A DNA stretch of 64,000 nt from DASRHT01 sp035650355 (GCA_035650355.1 DASRHT010000089.1:65940-129939); one strand, 5' to 3'. Shown: positions 18,860 to 27,296, counted from the stretch's first letter. Numbers and translations are program-made. Notes: generated from the sequence alone by a model not told the origin.

Positions 18860-20155
18860 TTGAGCAAAGTTTTTGTTCTTGATACCAATAAACAGCCATT
18901 ACATCCGGTGCATCCTGGCAGAGCGAGAACACTGCTCTCTCGTGGCAAGGCGGCAGTGTTTAAACGATATCCGTTCACGATCATTATGAAAGATGTCATC
19001 ACACCTGAACCAATCCCACTCAGGGTAAAGATCGATCCAGGGAGTAAGACAACGGGGCTTGCTATTGTCAATGACGCAACGGGTGAGGTCGTCTTTGGTG
19101 CGGAGTTGCAGCATCGTGGTGACGTCATCACAGCCCGATTAGATGATCGACGCGCCGTCAGGCGCTCACGGCGCCAGCGCCATACACGCTATCGCCAGCC
19201 ACGCTTCGCCAATCGTGCGAGGCGTCAAGGGTGGCTCCCACCATCCCTGGAGAGCAGGATAACCAACATTACGACATGGGTCCGACGCTTGCAGAAGCTC
19301 TGCCCACTTGTTGCGATCAGCCAGGAACTGGTGAAGTTTGATCTCCATCTGATGAGCAATCCAGAAGTGGAGAGCGTCGGGTATCAGCAGGGTGAGTTAG
19401 CAGGCTATGAAGTGAAAGAGTACTTGCTCGAAAAGTGGGATCGCACCTGTGCCTATTGTGGCAAGAAGGGTATCCCCTTGCAGATTGAGCACATCTGCCC
19501 ACGCGCCAACGGAGGGACCAACCGGATCAGCAACCTCACCCTTGCCTGCCAACAGTGCAACCAAGCCAAAGGGACTCAGGATATCACCGTCTTTCTAGCC
19601 AAGAAACCAGAAGTGCTCAAGCGTCTCCTTGCTCAGACGAAAAGGCCACTCAAAGATGCTGCCTCCGTCAATACCACGCGATGGGCGCTCTATGAGCGGC
19701 TCCAGTCCTTTGACCTGCCGGTTGAATGTGGCACCGGAGGACGGACCAAATACAACCGCATAATCCGTCGCCTGCCGAAAACGCATTGGTTGGATGCGGC
19801 CTGTATAGGAGCGAGCACACCCGACGTATTACAGGTCGCTCAGGTCGTCCCACTGCTGATCAAAGCAATGGGGCATGGTAATAGGCAGATGTGCGTCACC
19901 GACAAATACGGGTTTCCAGGTCACCCAAAAGCACGAGACAAGTCGTTCATGGGCTACCAGACCGGCGATCTGGTCAAAGCCATCATCCCAAAGGGCACGT
20001 ATGCAGGAACCTATGAGGGACGCATTGCGATTCGGTTTCGCCCGTCTTTTCGACTGGGCAAGATCGATGTGCATCCCAAGTATCTTCGTGTGCTTCAGCG
20101 ATGCGATGGCTATAGGTATGAGAAAGGAGCAGTGGCACTTCCTCCCACCGCCTGA
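18860..20155 (+). CDS. iscB: IscB RNA-guided nuclease (RuvC with inserted HNH)
   Basis: A 431-aa IscB, the compact relative and likely ancestor of Cas9. Domain order: PLMP-type N-terminus (VFVLDTNKQPLHPVHPGRAR), RuvC-I with D59 (KIDPGSKTTGLA), an arginine-rich bridge helix (about 93-122), RuvC-II with E156 (ISQELVKF), an HNH domain at about 190-240 with E210-H211 and zinc cysteines C197, C200, C230 and C233, RuvC-III with H309 and D312 (HWLDAA), and a C-terminal target-adjacent-motif-reading domain. All catalytic residues are intact, so both DNA strands could be cut. The start is TTG 18860, six bases after AGAGGAGG. No TnpA is present, so the element is non-autonomous. Confidence 0.95.
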   Translation: MSKVFVLDTNKQPLHPVHPGRARTLLSRGKAAVFKRYPFTIIMKDVITPEPIPLRVKIDPGSKTTGLAIVNDATGEVVFGAELQHRGDVITARLDDRRAVRRSRRQRHTRYRQPRFANRARRQGWLPPSLESRITNITTWVRRLQKLCPLVAISQELVKFDLHLMSNPEVESVGYQQGELAGYEVKEYLLEKWDRTCAYCGKKGIPLQIEHICPRANGGTNRISNLTLACQQCNQAKGTQDITVFLAKKPEVLKRLLAQTKRPLKDAASVNTTRWALYERLQSFDLPVECGTGGRTKYNRIIRRLPKTHWLDAACIGASTPDVLQVAQVVPLLIKAMGHGNRQMCVTDKYGFPGHPKARDKSFMGYQTGDLVKAIIPKGTYAGTYEGRIAIRFRPSFRLGKIDVHPKYLRVLQRCDGYRYEKGAVALPPTA

Positions 20156-20176
20156 AGGCAGGTGGGAGGAAGTGCC
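20134..20176 (+). repeat. Right-end hairpin of the IscB element overlapping the iscB stop
   Basis: Arms GGCACTTCCTCCCACC (20134-20149) and its exact complement (20161-20176), continued by GCC/GGC around a TGAA loop with one bulged A. The stop codon TGA of iscB is the loop itself. IS200/IS605-type elements carry such subterminal hairpins, read by the single-strand transposase TnpA, so this probably marks the right end. It may also act as transcription terminator. Confidence 0.75.
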
Positions 20177-20199
20177 CCGTGTTCTATGGGAGATACGGC

Positions 20200-21828
20200 G
20201 TGAATATCAATCAGAGTATACGAAAACTATCATTATTGTTTATCGGATTGTTTATCGCATTAAGCGGAGGGCTGGTTTACTGGCAGGTTGTAGTCGCGCA
20301 GGCCGTTACCAGCAATGTGCATAATGGGCGCGCATGTATGACCGACAACGCTCCCAAGCGTGGGCGTATTTTTGACCGCAACGGCGTATTGCTTGCCGAA
20401 TCCGTGCCCGACCCCACCGGCAACGTCTGTGGTTACAAGCGCGTCTACCATCTTCAGGACTATCCTTCTCTGGCAGGATTAATTGGCTATTACATCAGCC
20501 CGCTCTACTCCTCTTCGGGCATCGAGCATCAGTTTGACGATTACCTGAGCGGGCGTCTGGGAGCAACCGCGTTAGGTAATACGATTAACGCGACATTACA
20601 CCGTCCCATCGTTGGCTCTGACATCTACCTGACCATCGACACACGTATTCAGAAGCAACTAGACTACAACTTTGATCATTTTGCGCCTCCGCCTGATCAA
20701 TTCAACGTGTACAAGACGGATCGGGCCTCCGCCATTGTCGCTGACCCGCACACAGGCGAGATCCTGGCAATGCTGAGCCGCCCAACCTTTGATCCCAACA
20801 GGATCGCGTCCGGCGATCTGGCGTACTTCAACTCTCTGGAGAAAAATCCTGAGCAACCGCTGCTGGAGCGCCCTTTGCAGGCAACCTACGTTCCAGGGTC
20901 GATCTACAAAACCGTCACGCTTATGACTGCGCTCGACTCCGGCCATGCTCAATTGACCGATCCGTTTTATAACGACAAAAACCCGAGTCATCCCCAGGCT
21001 ATCGGACCGATCACGCTCGGTCATGGAGATGAAACCGAAACATTTGGCCCGGTTGGTAATAACATTGAAGGCTACACCTTCCACTACCCGGTGGATCTGC
21101 GCTACGGCTATACCCATTCTGACAACATCATTTTTGCCCAGGTGGGAGTGGATACCGGTGAAAGCACCTGGCTTGACTATAACAGCCGTTTCTACGTCGG
21201 CAAGCAGATCCCGTTTGACCTGCCTGTGACCGTCAGTCATGTGACGCGTCCCAATGGTCAACCACTGGGAACGAACGGGTTAGGTGAAAACGCCTTTGGG
21301 CAGGGTTTTGACGCGGTAACGCCAATGCAGATGACGATGTTTGATAACGCCATTGCCAACAATGGCGCCTTGATGCGCCCAATGCTGATAAAAAAGATTG
21401 TCGATCCTAATGGGACCGTTATCTCATCGCCCACTCCCGAAACGCTGGCAACGCCGATCAGCGACACCACGGCCAGCCAGGTACGCGACGCGATGTACGG
21501 CGTTGTGCAGTGTGGCTCAGGCAAATTCGGCCCCACCGCAGCCTACCCGCCTCTGCTCAATACTTCTCCTTACGGGATCATCGCTAAAACCGGAACAGGT
21601 CAGGCCGGCGGCCCGGTAGGCGCGCAGGCATGGCTCCTGACTCAGGCCCCTTACCAGAATCCTCAACTGACGATTGTCGCGATGAAAGAGAACGGAGGCG
21701 AGGCCGGGTCGGCTGTCGGCCCCTGGCTGACGCACACATACAATGATGTCTTCTCCAATATCATCAAAATCAATCCCGTACCTCCGGCCCCGCTCGACTA
21801 TTGCGCTACAACCGGATTGCTGCAATAA
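20200..21828 (+). CDS. Penicillin-binding protein (class B-like transpeptidase)
   Basis: A DD-transpeptidase that cross-links peptidoglycan. With GTG 20200 as start it has 542 residues: a short N-terminal tail, one membrane anchor (about 10-34), a reduced dimerisation region (RGRIFDRNGVLLAES) and the transpeptidase domain. The three active-site motifs are intact: SIYK (S234, K237), SDN (307-309) and KTG (463-465). The GTG at 20200 has GGGAG at good spacing; the frame also opens at 20179 but lacks a site there. The IscB right end lies only 23 bp upstream, so the native promoter is likely displaced or replaced by read-through. It resembles the FtsI/PbpA group that works in elongation or division. 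Confidence 0.9.
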   Translation: MNINQSIRKLSLLFIGLFIALSGGLVYWQVVVAQAVTSNVHNGRACMTDNAPKRGRIFDRNGVLLAESVPDPTGNVCGYKRVYHLQDYPSLAGLIGYYISPLYSSSGIEHQFDDYLSGRLGATALGNTINATLHRPIVGSDIYLTIDTRIQKQLDYNFDHFAPPPDQFNVYKTDRASAIVADPHTGEILAMLSRPTFDPNRIASGDLAYFNSLEKNPEQPLLERPLQATYVPGSIYKTVTLMTALDSGHAQLTDPFYNDKNPSHPQAIGPITLGHGDETETFGPVGNNIEGYTFHYPVDLRYGYTHSDNIIFAQVGVDTGESTWLDYNSRFYVGKQIPFDLPVTVSHVTRPNGQPLGTNGLGENAFGQGFDAVTPMQMTMFDNAIANNGALMRPMLIKKIVDPNGTVISSPTPETLATPISDTTASQVRDAMYGVVQCGSGKFGPTAAYPPLLNTSPYGIIAKTGTGQAGGPVGAQAWLLTQAPYQNPQLTIVAMKENGGEAGSAVGPWLTHTYNDVFSNIIKINPVPPAPLDYCATTGLLQ

Positions 21829-21887
21829 CGTCTGCCTGCTTGTATAGAGGCTTGTCATAGCTGGCAAGTACAGCGAATAACAAGCCT

Positions 21888-22604
21888 CTATGGAGGCGAT
21901 AAAAAGTTATCCTTGAAACTCTCGCCGCTATGATACAGCGCGGACTTGCCAGCGCGATACACCGATACGTCCCCCTGACCGTAGACCCGCCAGCCTGTCT
22001 TCCTCTCCGTTCCCTCGTCGTCGAGCATACCGGTACGTTCATCGATTCCCAGCAACACAACCCCGGGCAGCAACGCGCTTAGCTGTTGCGCCCAGCCTTT
22101 GCCAAAGGTATTGTGATGGGGCAAAACGCAGGCGTTCGGAACCAGATTCAGGCCGTCAACCACGCGTCGCCGCGACGGATCATAGTAATACTGACAGAGC
22201 ACCATTGCCCCGGCACTGCTGCCCGCTATCACCGCTCCCACCTCATAAGCGGCAAGCATCGCCTGCCAGCTTGCACTATTGGCCAGCGTCTCACCAAGAT
22301 AGCCGGTGAAGCCACCGAGCAGATAGACAAGGCGAGATGCGCTGATAGCGGCGACAATAGCGGGATCATTGGCGGATGTTTTGTCGATGAGTGGCAGCGC
22401 CTCGACCCGGGTGGCCCCGAGGTGACGAAACCAGGCCATGCCGTTATTGCCTGCCCGTTGATGATTATTATCGGGGGCTGCGGCTGTGGGAATGATACAA
22501 ATGGGCATAGCGAATCCGCCCGCCAGTTCAATCGCCCGGCGATCAGGTGCGGCCATCAGCCCGCCAAATTCCGCCCCACCCTCTAAAAGGACATATCCTG
22601 CCAT
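21888..22604 (-). CDS. S51-family serine peptidase (cyanophycinase/dipeptidase E-like)
   Basis: A 238-aa class I glutamine-amidotransferase-like protein. The nucleophile elbow GSSAGAM (S130), the following histidine pair PHHNTFG (H163/H164) and the LLGIDERTG loop match peptidase family S51, which includes cyanophycinase and aspartyl dipeptidase. The pattern IIPTAAAPDN near the N-terminus and YLLGGFTGYL are also typical. Length fits the family. Without cyanophycin synthetase nearby, a role in general peptide or isoaspartyl dipeptide breakdown is as likely. Cytosolic. Confidence 0.85.
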   Translation of the reverse strand: MAGYVLLEGGAEFGGLMAAPDRRAIELAGGFAMPICIIPTAAAPDNNHQRAGNNGMAWFRHLGATRVEALPLIDKTSANDPAIVAAISASRLVYLLGGFTGYLGETLANSASWQAMLAAYEVGAVIAGSSAGAMVLCQYYYDPSRRRVVDGLNLVPNACVLPHHNTFGKGWAQQLSALLPGVVLLGIDERTGMLDDEGTERKTGWRVYGQGDVSVYRAGKSALYHSGESFKDNFLSPP

Positions 22605-22689
22605 AGTGCGCCTCCCGGTAGTTCAATGTGCTCTCTTTAAAAATTTGAGAAATTTATAACCTCACTGGCAATAGCACTATACCATATCG

Positions 22690-22763
22690 GTAGGGGCAGT
22701 GCCTTGCGCCTGCCCTGTAGAGCGGTTCAGCGTGATTGGGCAGGCGCAAGGCACTGCCCCTAC
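22690..22763. repeat. Long perfect inverted repeat (GTAGGGGCAGTGCC type)
   Basis: Perfect 26-bp arms at 22690-22715 and 22738-22763 with a 22-nt loop, followed on the plus strand by a run of seven T. The arm sequence resembles copies near 15740 and 33528, so it belongs to a dispersed intergenic repeat family. No flanking duplication was seen. Confidence 0.7.
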
Positions 22764-22786
22764 ATTTTTTTGCTTGAGGAAAAAGC

Positions 22787-22816
22787 GATAGCCCCGGGAA
22801 AGTTCCCGGGGCTATC
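22787..22816 (-). terminator. Rho-independent terminator of the binding-protein gene
   Basis: A 14-bp perfect stem (GATAGCCCCGGGAA and complement, 22787-22800 and 22803-22816) followed on the minus strand by GCTTTTTCC. It lies 36 bp after the stop codon at 22852. Confidence 0.85.
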
Positions 22817-22851
22817 ATCTGTATTACGCGTAGAACGCGCAAGTGCTACAA

Positions 22852-24459
22852 CTAGTTAGAGAGGTAAACGTTCGCAAGGTAAATGACGCCCGATGGATAC
22901 AGAGGATAATTCTTGACGTTGCTGGTCGTCTCCTGAGCAACCGCGCCGTGCGTCAAGAAGATGCGCGAGGCATCCTGCACAATGATAGCTTGAGCCTGCT
23001 GATAGAATGGGATACGCTGGGTCTGATCGAGGGTTGTGCGACCAGAGTTGAGCAGGCTATCAACCTGAGCATTCGCATACTTGGTGTAATTGAAGCCGCC
23101 CGTGCTGTAGAACATCGCGTACATTGTCCCATCAGGGTCAACCGAGCCAGTCCAGCCTACCAGCAGGGACTGATAGTTGAAGGTCTGGAAATCCGTTACC
23201 AGGGTAGGGAATGTCTCTTGCTTGAGGTTAACAGTGATGCCAACGGCCTGCAACTGCGACTGGATAAACTGGGCCTCTTGCAGCGTTGTCGGATTACCGC
23301 TTGTAATTGTCAGCGGGAAGGTGACATTAGATACCCCAGACTGGGCTAGTTCGGCCTTCGCCTTATTGATATCAAAGGTAATTCCCGCGAATTTCGGATC
23401 ATAGGCCCAGGAAGCCGGTGAGAGCGGTCCTTTCGCTACAAAGCCAACACCCTGTAAGACGTGGTCAAGGATCTGCTGACGATCAATAGCATAGGCGATA
23501 GCTCTGCGCACATGCACATTATCCAGCGGCGGCTTGGACACATTCAACTGAATACTGGCAAAACCAGGGCTGGTAATTTGCCGATAGATCAGGCTGGGAT
23601 TACTTTTCGCCAGCGCAACATCATTGGGATCAATGGCGGTCGCGACCTGAATCTGGGCGGTTTCCAGATTATTGTACATCACCTGCGCATTGGTGATGGT
23701 GCGGAAGCGAATCGCAGCCAGGTACGGCAAGCGATTGCCTTGCGCATCTTTTTTCCAGTAGTTGGGATTGGCCTTGAGCAGCAGATGATCACCTTTGATC
23801 CACTCAACAAAGATGAAGGGGCCAGTACCAGCATTCACCGGTGCATTGACCAGGTTTTTGCCCAGGCTTTTGACAACGGCAGGCGATAACATTGTCCCGA
23901 CAGCGCCGGTAAGCACGTTGAGCATAGGAGCATAGGGCTGCTTCAGCTTAATCTGGACCTGAAAATCGCCCGTCTTCTGCACAGAAGCGATAGGGGCAAC
24001 ATCGGTAAAGCGGGGGGAGGCTGGATCATTAAGGAAGCGGGTGATATTGAAGACCACGGCATCGGCGTTGAACGGTGTGCCATCCTGGAACTTCACATCA
24101 TTGCGCAGTGTCAGATTTAAGACTGTCGGTGATGCAAAGGTATAACTGGTGGCTAAATCGGGCTGAATCTTGCTATTAGTATCGTACATCAAAAGGGTAT
24201 CGTACATATTCGCCATTACATCAGCATCATAAAGTGATGCCGAGGTCAGCGGGTCCATCGAAGCTGGCTCCGCCACCAGCCCTTCGACAATCGTCCCCCC
24301 TCTCTTCACACCTGCGGACTGGCTGCTGCTGCTGGGGGCAGACTGGCCGCCGCACGCAGAAAGAATAAACATACATGCAAGAAAAATAGCGATAAAGGGG
24401 GCCCACACCTTTCGCCTGGGGAAAACCGCCGGGATCTGGCTTTGCAGCGATTGCAGCAT
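22852..24459 (-). CDS. ABC transporter substrate-binding lipoprotein (SBP family 5)
   Basis: A 535-aa extracytoplasmic solute-binding protein of the oligopeptide/nickel class. The N-terminus has a hydrophobic signal ending in the lipobox LSAC, then a Gln/Ser-rich linker and the family pattern GGTIVEGLVAEPASMDPL. Typical later motifs are LRNDVKFQDGTPFNADAVVF and VRRAIAYAIDRQ. The start ATG 24459 has GGAGG upstream; the frame continues ten codons further without a site. No permease or ATPase genes adjoin it, so it works with a transporter encoded elsewhere. The ligand cannot be predicted. Confidence 0.9.
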   Translation of the reverse strand: MLQSLQSQIPAVFPRRKVWAPFIAIFLACMFILSACGGQSAPSSSSQSAGVKRGGTIVEGLVAEPASMDPLTSASLYDADVMANMYDTLLMYDTNSKIQPDLATSYTFASPTVLNLTLRNDVKFQDGTPFNADAVVFNITRFLNDPASPRFTDVAPIASVQKTGDFQVQIKLKQPYAPMLNVLTGAVGTMLSPAVVKSLGKNLVNAPVNAGTGPFIFVEWIKGDHLLLKANPNYWKKDAQGNRLPYLAAIRFRTITNAQVMYNNLETAQIQVATAIDPNDVALAKSNPSLIYRQITSPGFASIQLNVSKPPLDNVHVRRAIAYAIDRQQILDHVLQGVGFVAKGPLSPASWAYDPKFAGITFDINKAKAELAQSGVSNVTFPLTITSGNPTTLQEAQFIQSQLQAVGITVNLKQETFPTLVTDFQTFNYQSLLVGWTGSVDPDGTMYAMFYSTGGFNYTKYANAQVDSLLNSGRTTLDQTQRIPFYQQAQAIIVQDASRIFLTHGAVAQETTSNVKNYPLYPSGVIYLANVYLSN

Positions 24460-24681
24460 AATCCAGCACCTCCATTTGATGTCAAACATCCATTAATCGA
24501 CACATTTCAAGGTTGATGGGGCGAAAAAACATGCGGGAAATACAATCATCCCTCGCGCATGTCGCAGAACAAAAGACACGATGATAGGATGAAAGCCGTC
24601 TGGCCCTCAAAAATAATTACGAACTCACGTTACAATTGCCAACGCTTGATACCTATTTTACGATATTTCTTGACTTATAGC

Positions 24682-25007
24682 TAGTGCTTCTCAAAAGTCG
24701 CCAGGGCTATTTAATTCTTCTTTTTTGCCCCCTTCGGGGCGAGGGGGGAGAAGAATGAGCGGGGACAATTCGCGAGATCGCGACGTACCCCGCGCCCCGC
24801 AAGGGGCTATGCCCCTTGACCCCCTTTTCTTCAGAGAATTAAATAGCCCTGAAAAGTCGCTGCACGCTCTGACTCCTCGTGCCTTCGGCGCTCACAGGGG
24901 AGAGGAAAGTGCTGGCTGTGGGCAGTGCCCACAGCCAGCACTTTCCTCTCCAGAATAACTCGCTTGCGAGCCGTTCTATATGAAAAAACAACTTTTGAGA
25001 AGCCTTG
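24682..25007. mobile_element. Older palindromic insertion (host of a nested second element)
   Basis: Ends are imperfect inverted repeats around GCTTCTCAAAAGT (left near 24682-24698, right near 24991-25007). Its centre is a perfect palindrome with 25-bp arms (24899-24923 and 24927-24951). The core and its side motifs match, in opposite orientation, the element at 52089-52254 (shared words such as GAGAGGAA-GTGCTGGCTGTGGG and TCAGAGCGTGCAGCGACTTT). A younger element sits inside its left end. The flanks ACTTAT on both sides may be a decayed target duplication. Confidence 0.65.
24693..24860. mobile_element. Nested palindromic MITE-like insertion with 9-bp target duplication
   Basis: The element is 24702-24851 (150 bp) with terminal inverted repeats CAGGGCTATTTAATTCT and is flanked by the direct repeat AAAAGTCGC (24693-24701 and 24852-24860). 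Removing the element and one repeat restores the left arm of the older element, so the order of insertion is clear. Its interior holds GCGGGG/CCCCGC and TCGCGA/TCGCGA palindromes and no ORF of note. The rest of 24460-24681 is AT-rich with no gene. Confidence 0.8.
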
Positions 25008-25011
25008 TTAC

Positions 25012-26313
25012 TTATCCTCCAAAAAGATTGGGGAAAAGCGTATTTATAACGATTAACAGCGTCAACACGGTCATAGCAATGGTGGTAAACCAGGCAATGA
25101 GGTTGAGGATGCGCCCATTCACATAACGCCCCAGCAGGCGGCGATCATTGCAGAGAATGATCATCAACACCAGGACGAGCGGCAAAAGCATGCCGCCGAC
25201 GACGTTGGGTAGATTGAGCACAAAAACCAGGCGATCTTTGGGCACAAGCAGCGTTATGCCTGCCCCCATCACGATCACAAATGTATACAGGGTGAGAAAC
25301 TGAGGAGCTTCTTTAAAGGTGCGTCCAACCCCACGCTCCCAGCCAAAAGCCTCCGCAATCGAGTAGGCCGTCGAGAGCGGCAAGACGCTGGCAGCCATGA
25401 GAGAGGCGTTCAGTAGCCCGACCCCGAAGAGGATCTTGGCGATCTGCCCATTGCCACCCACCAACGGCTCAAGGGCAATGGCGGCATCTTTGGCCTCGTT
25501 GATCGAGATATGATGCACAAAGAGCGTTGCCCCGGTGGCGACGACGATAAAGAAGGCCACAAAGTCCGTGAGAAAGGCCCCGACATAGGTATCGATCTGT
25601 TCATAGCGCAAATGAGCGGGCGCAATCTGCTTATCCGCGATGGCCGACTGCTGGTAGAACTGCATCCAGGGCGCAATGGTCGTACCGATGACTGCGACCA
25701 GGGTCAACAGGTAGCCCTGATTCAGACTCAAAGGCGGGAAAACTGTTTGCCGGAAGACCTGTGTCCAATCGGGATGGACCAGGAAACCACTAAAGATATA
25801 GCTGATGTAAACGATACATAATACCAGTAAAACGCGCTCCACGTATTTATAGTTGCCACGAATCACCAGGACCCAGACGACAATTGCGGCAACGGGAACG
25901 GCTATAAAGGCGCTGACGCCAAAAATGTCCATCGCACCGGCGATACCGGCGAATTCAGCAACGGTTGTGGCGATATTGGCAATTAAAAGCAGCAGCATGC
26001 TCCAGAAGGTGATGCGCACGCCGAAACGCTCGCGGATCAGGTCGGAGAGACCTTTACCGGTAATCACGCCCATGCGCGCCACCATTTCCTGCACAACGGC
26101 GAGGCTGATCGTTACCAGCACGACGGCCCACAGCAGACCATAGCCGTATTGCGCACCCGCCAACGAGTAGCCGGTGATACCAGTGGCATCATTATCAACA
26201 TTAGCGGTGATAAGGCCGGGCCCAATCACCGAGAGCATGAGTAGAAGCTGGCGCATCCAGACGCGGCGCACCTTTTTCTGTCGCGCCACCAGCGCCTTTT
26301 CCATTTTGTTCAT
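25012..26313 (-). CDS. Nramp-related divalent metal transporter, probably Mg2+ (NRMT type)
   Basis: A 433-aa transporter with about 11 membrane helices. It keeps the Nramp framework (GPGLITAN at the start of helix 1, AGAQYGYGLLW after it), but the metal site differs. The canonical DPGN of helix 1 reads DATG (D42), and the canonical helix-6 motif with Met-Pro-His reads APWM (A214-M217). Loss of the Asn and Met ligands is the pattern of Nramp-related Mg2+ transporters. The M-box riboswitch in its leader supports Mg2+. The start is ATG 26313 behind AAGGAGGT; the longer frame to 26346 lacks a site. Its stop codon abuts the end of a palindromic insertion. Confidence 0.9.
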   Translation of the reverse strand: MNKMEKALVARQKKVRRVWMRQLLLMLSVIGPGLITANVDNDATGITGYSLAGAQYGYGLLWAVVLVTISLAVVQEMVARMGVITGKGLSDLIRERFGVRITFWSMLLLLIANIATTVAEFAGIAGAMDIFGVSAFIAVPVAAIVVWVLVIRGNYKYVERVLLVLCIVYISYIFSGFLVHPDWTQVFRQTVFPPLSLNQGYLLTLVAVIGTTIAPWMQFYQQSAIADKQIAPAHLRYEQIDTYVGAFLTDFVAFFIVVATGATLFVHHISINEAKDAAIALEPLVGGNGQIAKILFGVGLLNASLMAASVLPLSTAYSIAEAFGWERGVGRTFKEAPQFLTLYTFVIVMGAGITLLVPKDRLVFVLNLPNVVGGMLLPLVLVLMIILCNDRRLLGRYVNGRILNLIAWFTTIAMTVLTLLIVINTLFPNLFGG

Positions 26314-26352
26314 GTGACAACCTCCTTGTCCGGGGCAGCAAGCCATTCTTTG

Positions 26353-26405
26353 CAGACGGCCTGAGTTGTAGCTCCCCGATTCATCGTGGGAGCGTTGGCC
26401 GTCTG
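26353..26405. repeat. Hairpin in the transporter leader
   Basis: CAGACGGCC (26353-26361) pairs with GGCCGTCTG (26397-26405), with an inner GCTCCC/GGGAGC stem. It lies between the riboswitch terminator and the ribosome site. The word CAGACGGCCTGA recurs near 39513 before xylB, so it may be a dispersed repeat. Confidence 0.5.
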
Positions 26406-26415
26406 AATATCAAGA

Positions 26416-26447
26416 TAATAAAAATGCCCCTCAATGATTATGAGGGG
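26416..26447 (-). terminator. Riboswitch-controlled terminator
   Basis: On the minus strand the stem CCCCTCA/TGAGGGG (26441-26447 and 26427-26433) has a 7-nt loop and is followed by ATTTTTATT. The 5' arm can instead pair with the 3' strand of the aptamer's closing stem (GAGGGGG, plus-strand 26473-26479), giving an antiterminator when Mg2+ is low. Confidence 0.8.
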
Positions 26448-26472
26448 GTGCAAGACATGGCAAGCTGCATTT

Positions 26473-26640
26473 CCCCCTCTAGTTGAGCTTTGGCACTGTA
26501 CAACGTAGGACAGCTTCCGCCGTCCAGCCACTTCGGGTCCCGCCTTGTGCCGACGAGACCTGGCCTGATCGTTGGCGTCTCTCGACGTTTCTGATCAGTG
26601 GCCTGTGTTTCTACAGCCGCCTCACCTAACGAGGTTAGAC
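26473..26640 (-). promoter_or_regulatory. M-box (ykoK) Mg2+ riboswitch aptamer
   Basis: Reading the minus strand, conserved M-box blocks appear in order: CTCGTTAGGTGAGGC, then CTGTAGAAACACAGGCCACTG, then AGACGCCAACGATCAGGCC, then GAAGCTGTCCTACG, then TACAGTGCCAAAGCTC, closed by GAGG pairing with the first CCTC. The order and the invariant words match the ykoK leader family, which binds several Mg2+ ions and stops transcription when Mg2+ is plentiful. The expression platform is the terminator at 26416-26447. Confidence 0.92.
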
Positions 26641-26846
26641 CGGGCGTCATTCAATTGTTGTTTCTACTATACCGCCTGTCCATCACAATGTCAACGCTCA
26701 TAGCAAATATATTGGCAAAGTTCTCTCTTATTTTGTGAAATCGTACCTTTATTAGTGAACTAAGCTCGGGTACAATCCATAGCAAGAGGTATAGAGGTAA
26801 GCAGTTGCCTGCACGGGCACTGGTATAACACCTCTGATCGATAGCC

Positions 26847-26972
26847 TTAGAACTGGCGTTGCCGATCCAGTGTTCGCTTGAGCACACCGATCAGAGCAAT
26901 GGTGCCGAACCAGGCAGCCACAAGTACCCACGGACGCTTCTTCGAGTTCTGGTTGAATGGGCCGTTATCCAT
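26847..26972 (-). CDS. Small single-pass membrane protein
   Basis: From ATG 26972 a 41-aa protein: a polar, basic N-terminus (MDNGPFNQNSKKRP), one hydrophobic helix (WVLVAAWFGTIALIGVL) and a basic tail. AGAAAGAGAG lies at ribosome-site distance. The frame extends to 27059 without support. I do not recognise it; small basic membrane peptides may regulate membrane enzymes, but no role can be assigned. The regions on both sides (26641-26846, 26973-27296) show no other gene. Confidence 0.4.
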   Translation of the reverse strand: MDNGPFNQNSKKRPWVLVAAWFGTIALIGVLKRTLDRQRQF

Positions 26973-27296
26973 GTTTGCGCTCTCTTTCTGCTTATGCTGG
27001 CAACAAAACGCCGGATTTTCGCCACACGTCGGACTATATGAATAGCCTGCCAGCGCCACTACCTATGATAGCACAAATGCCGCCTCGCCGCTCGAAGCGC
27101 ATATACCGCCTCACCGCGCCTTACCAGGGCTATTTGCTCACTTTTCTGCTCTGAATACGGCAAACCAGCTCCGTTGAAAATGGAATTTATAAGCAAATTA
27201 TTATCTTTCCTTGACCGTTTCTTGAACTCCGGTGGCTACAATAGCACTATAAAAGGTTTAGAGGCGTAGATATAACTCATAGAGGGTGATAAAGCA

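Noticed and set aside
18860..20155. Naming the nuclease TnpB or Cas9
   Set aside because: TnpB lacks an HNH domain and Cas9 has a REC lobe and is over 900 residues; this is 431 residues with PLMP, bridge helix and HNH.
20177..20200. Looking for a known IscB target-adjacent motif next to the right end
   Set aside because: The flank CCGTGTTCTATGGG does not match a motif I could defend, and motifs vary between IscB proteins.
24725..24958. 77-codon plus-strand frame in the nested elements
   Set aside because: It spans the junction of two insertions and their palindromic cores, so it is an artefact of G/C-rich repeats.
27211..27242. TTGACC and TACAAT before the phosphoesterase gene as a promoter
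   Set aside because: The spacer is 20 bp, too long for a confident sigma70 call.
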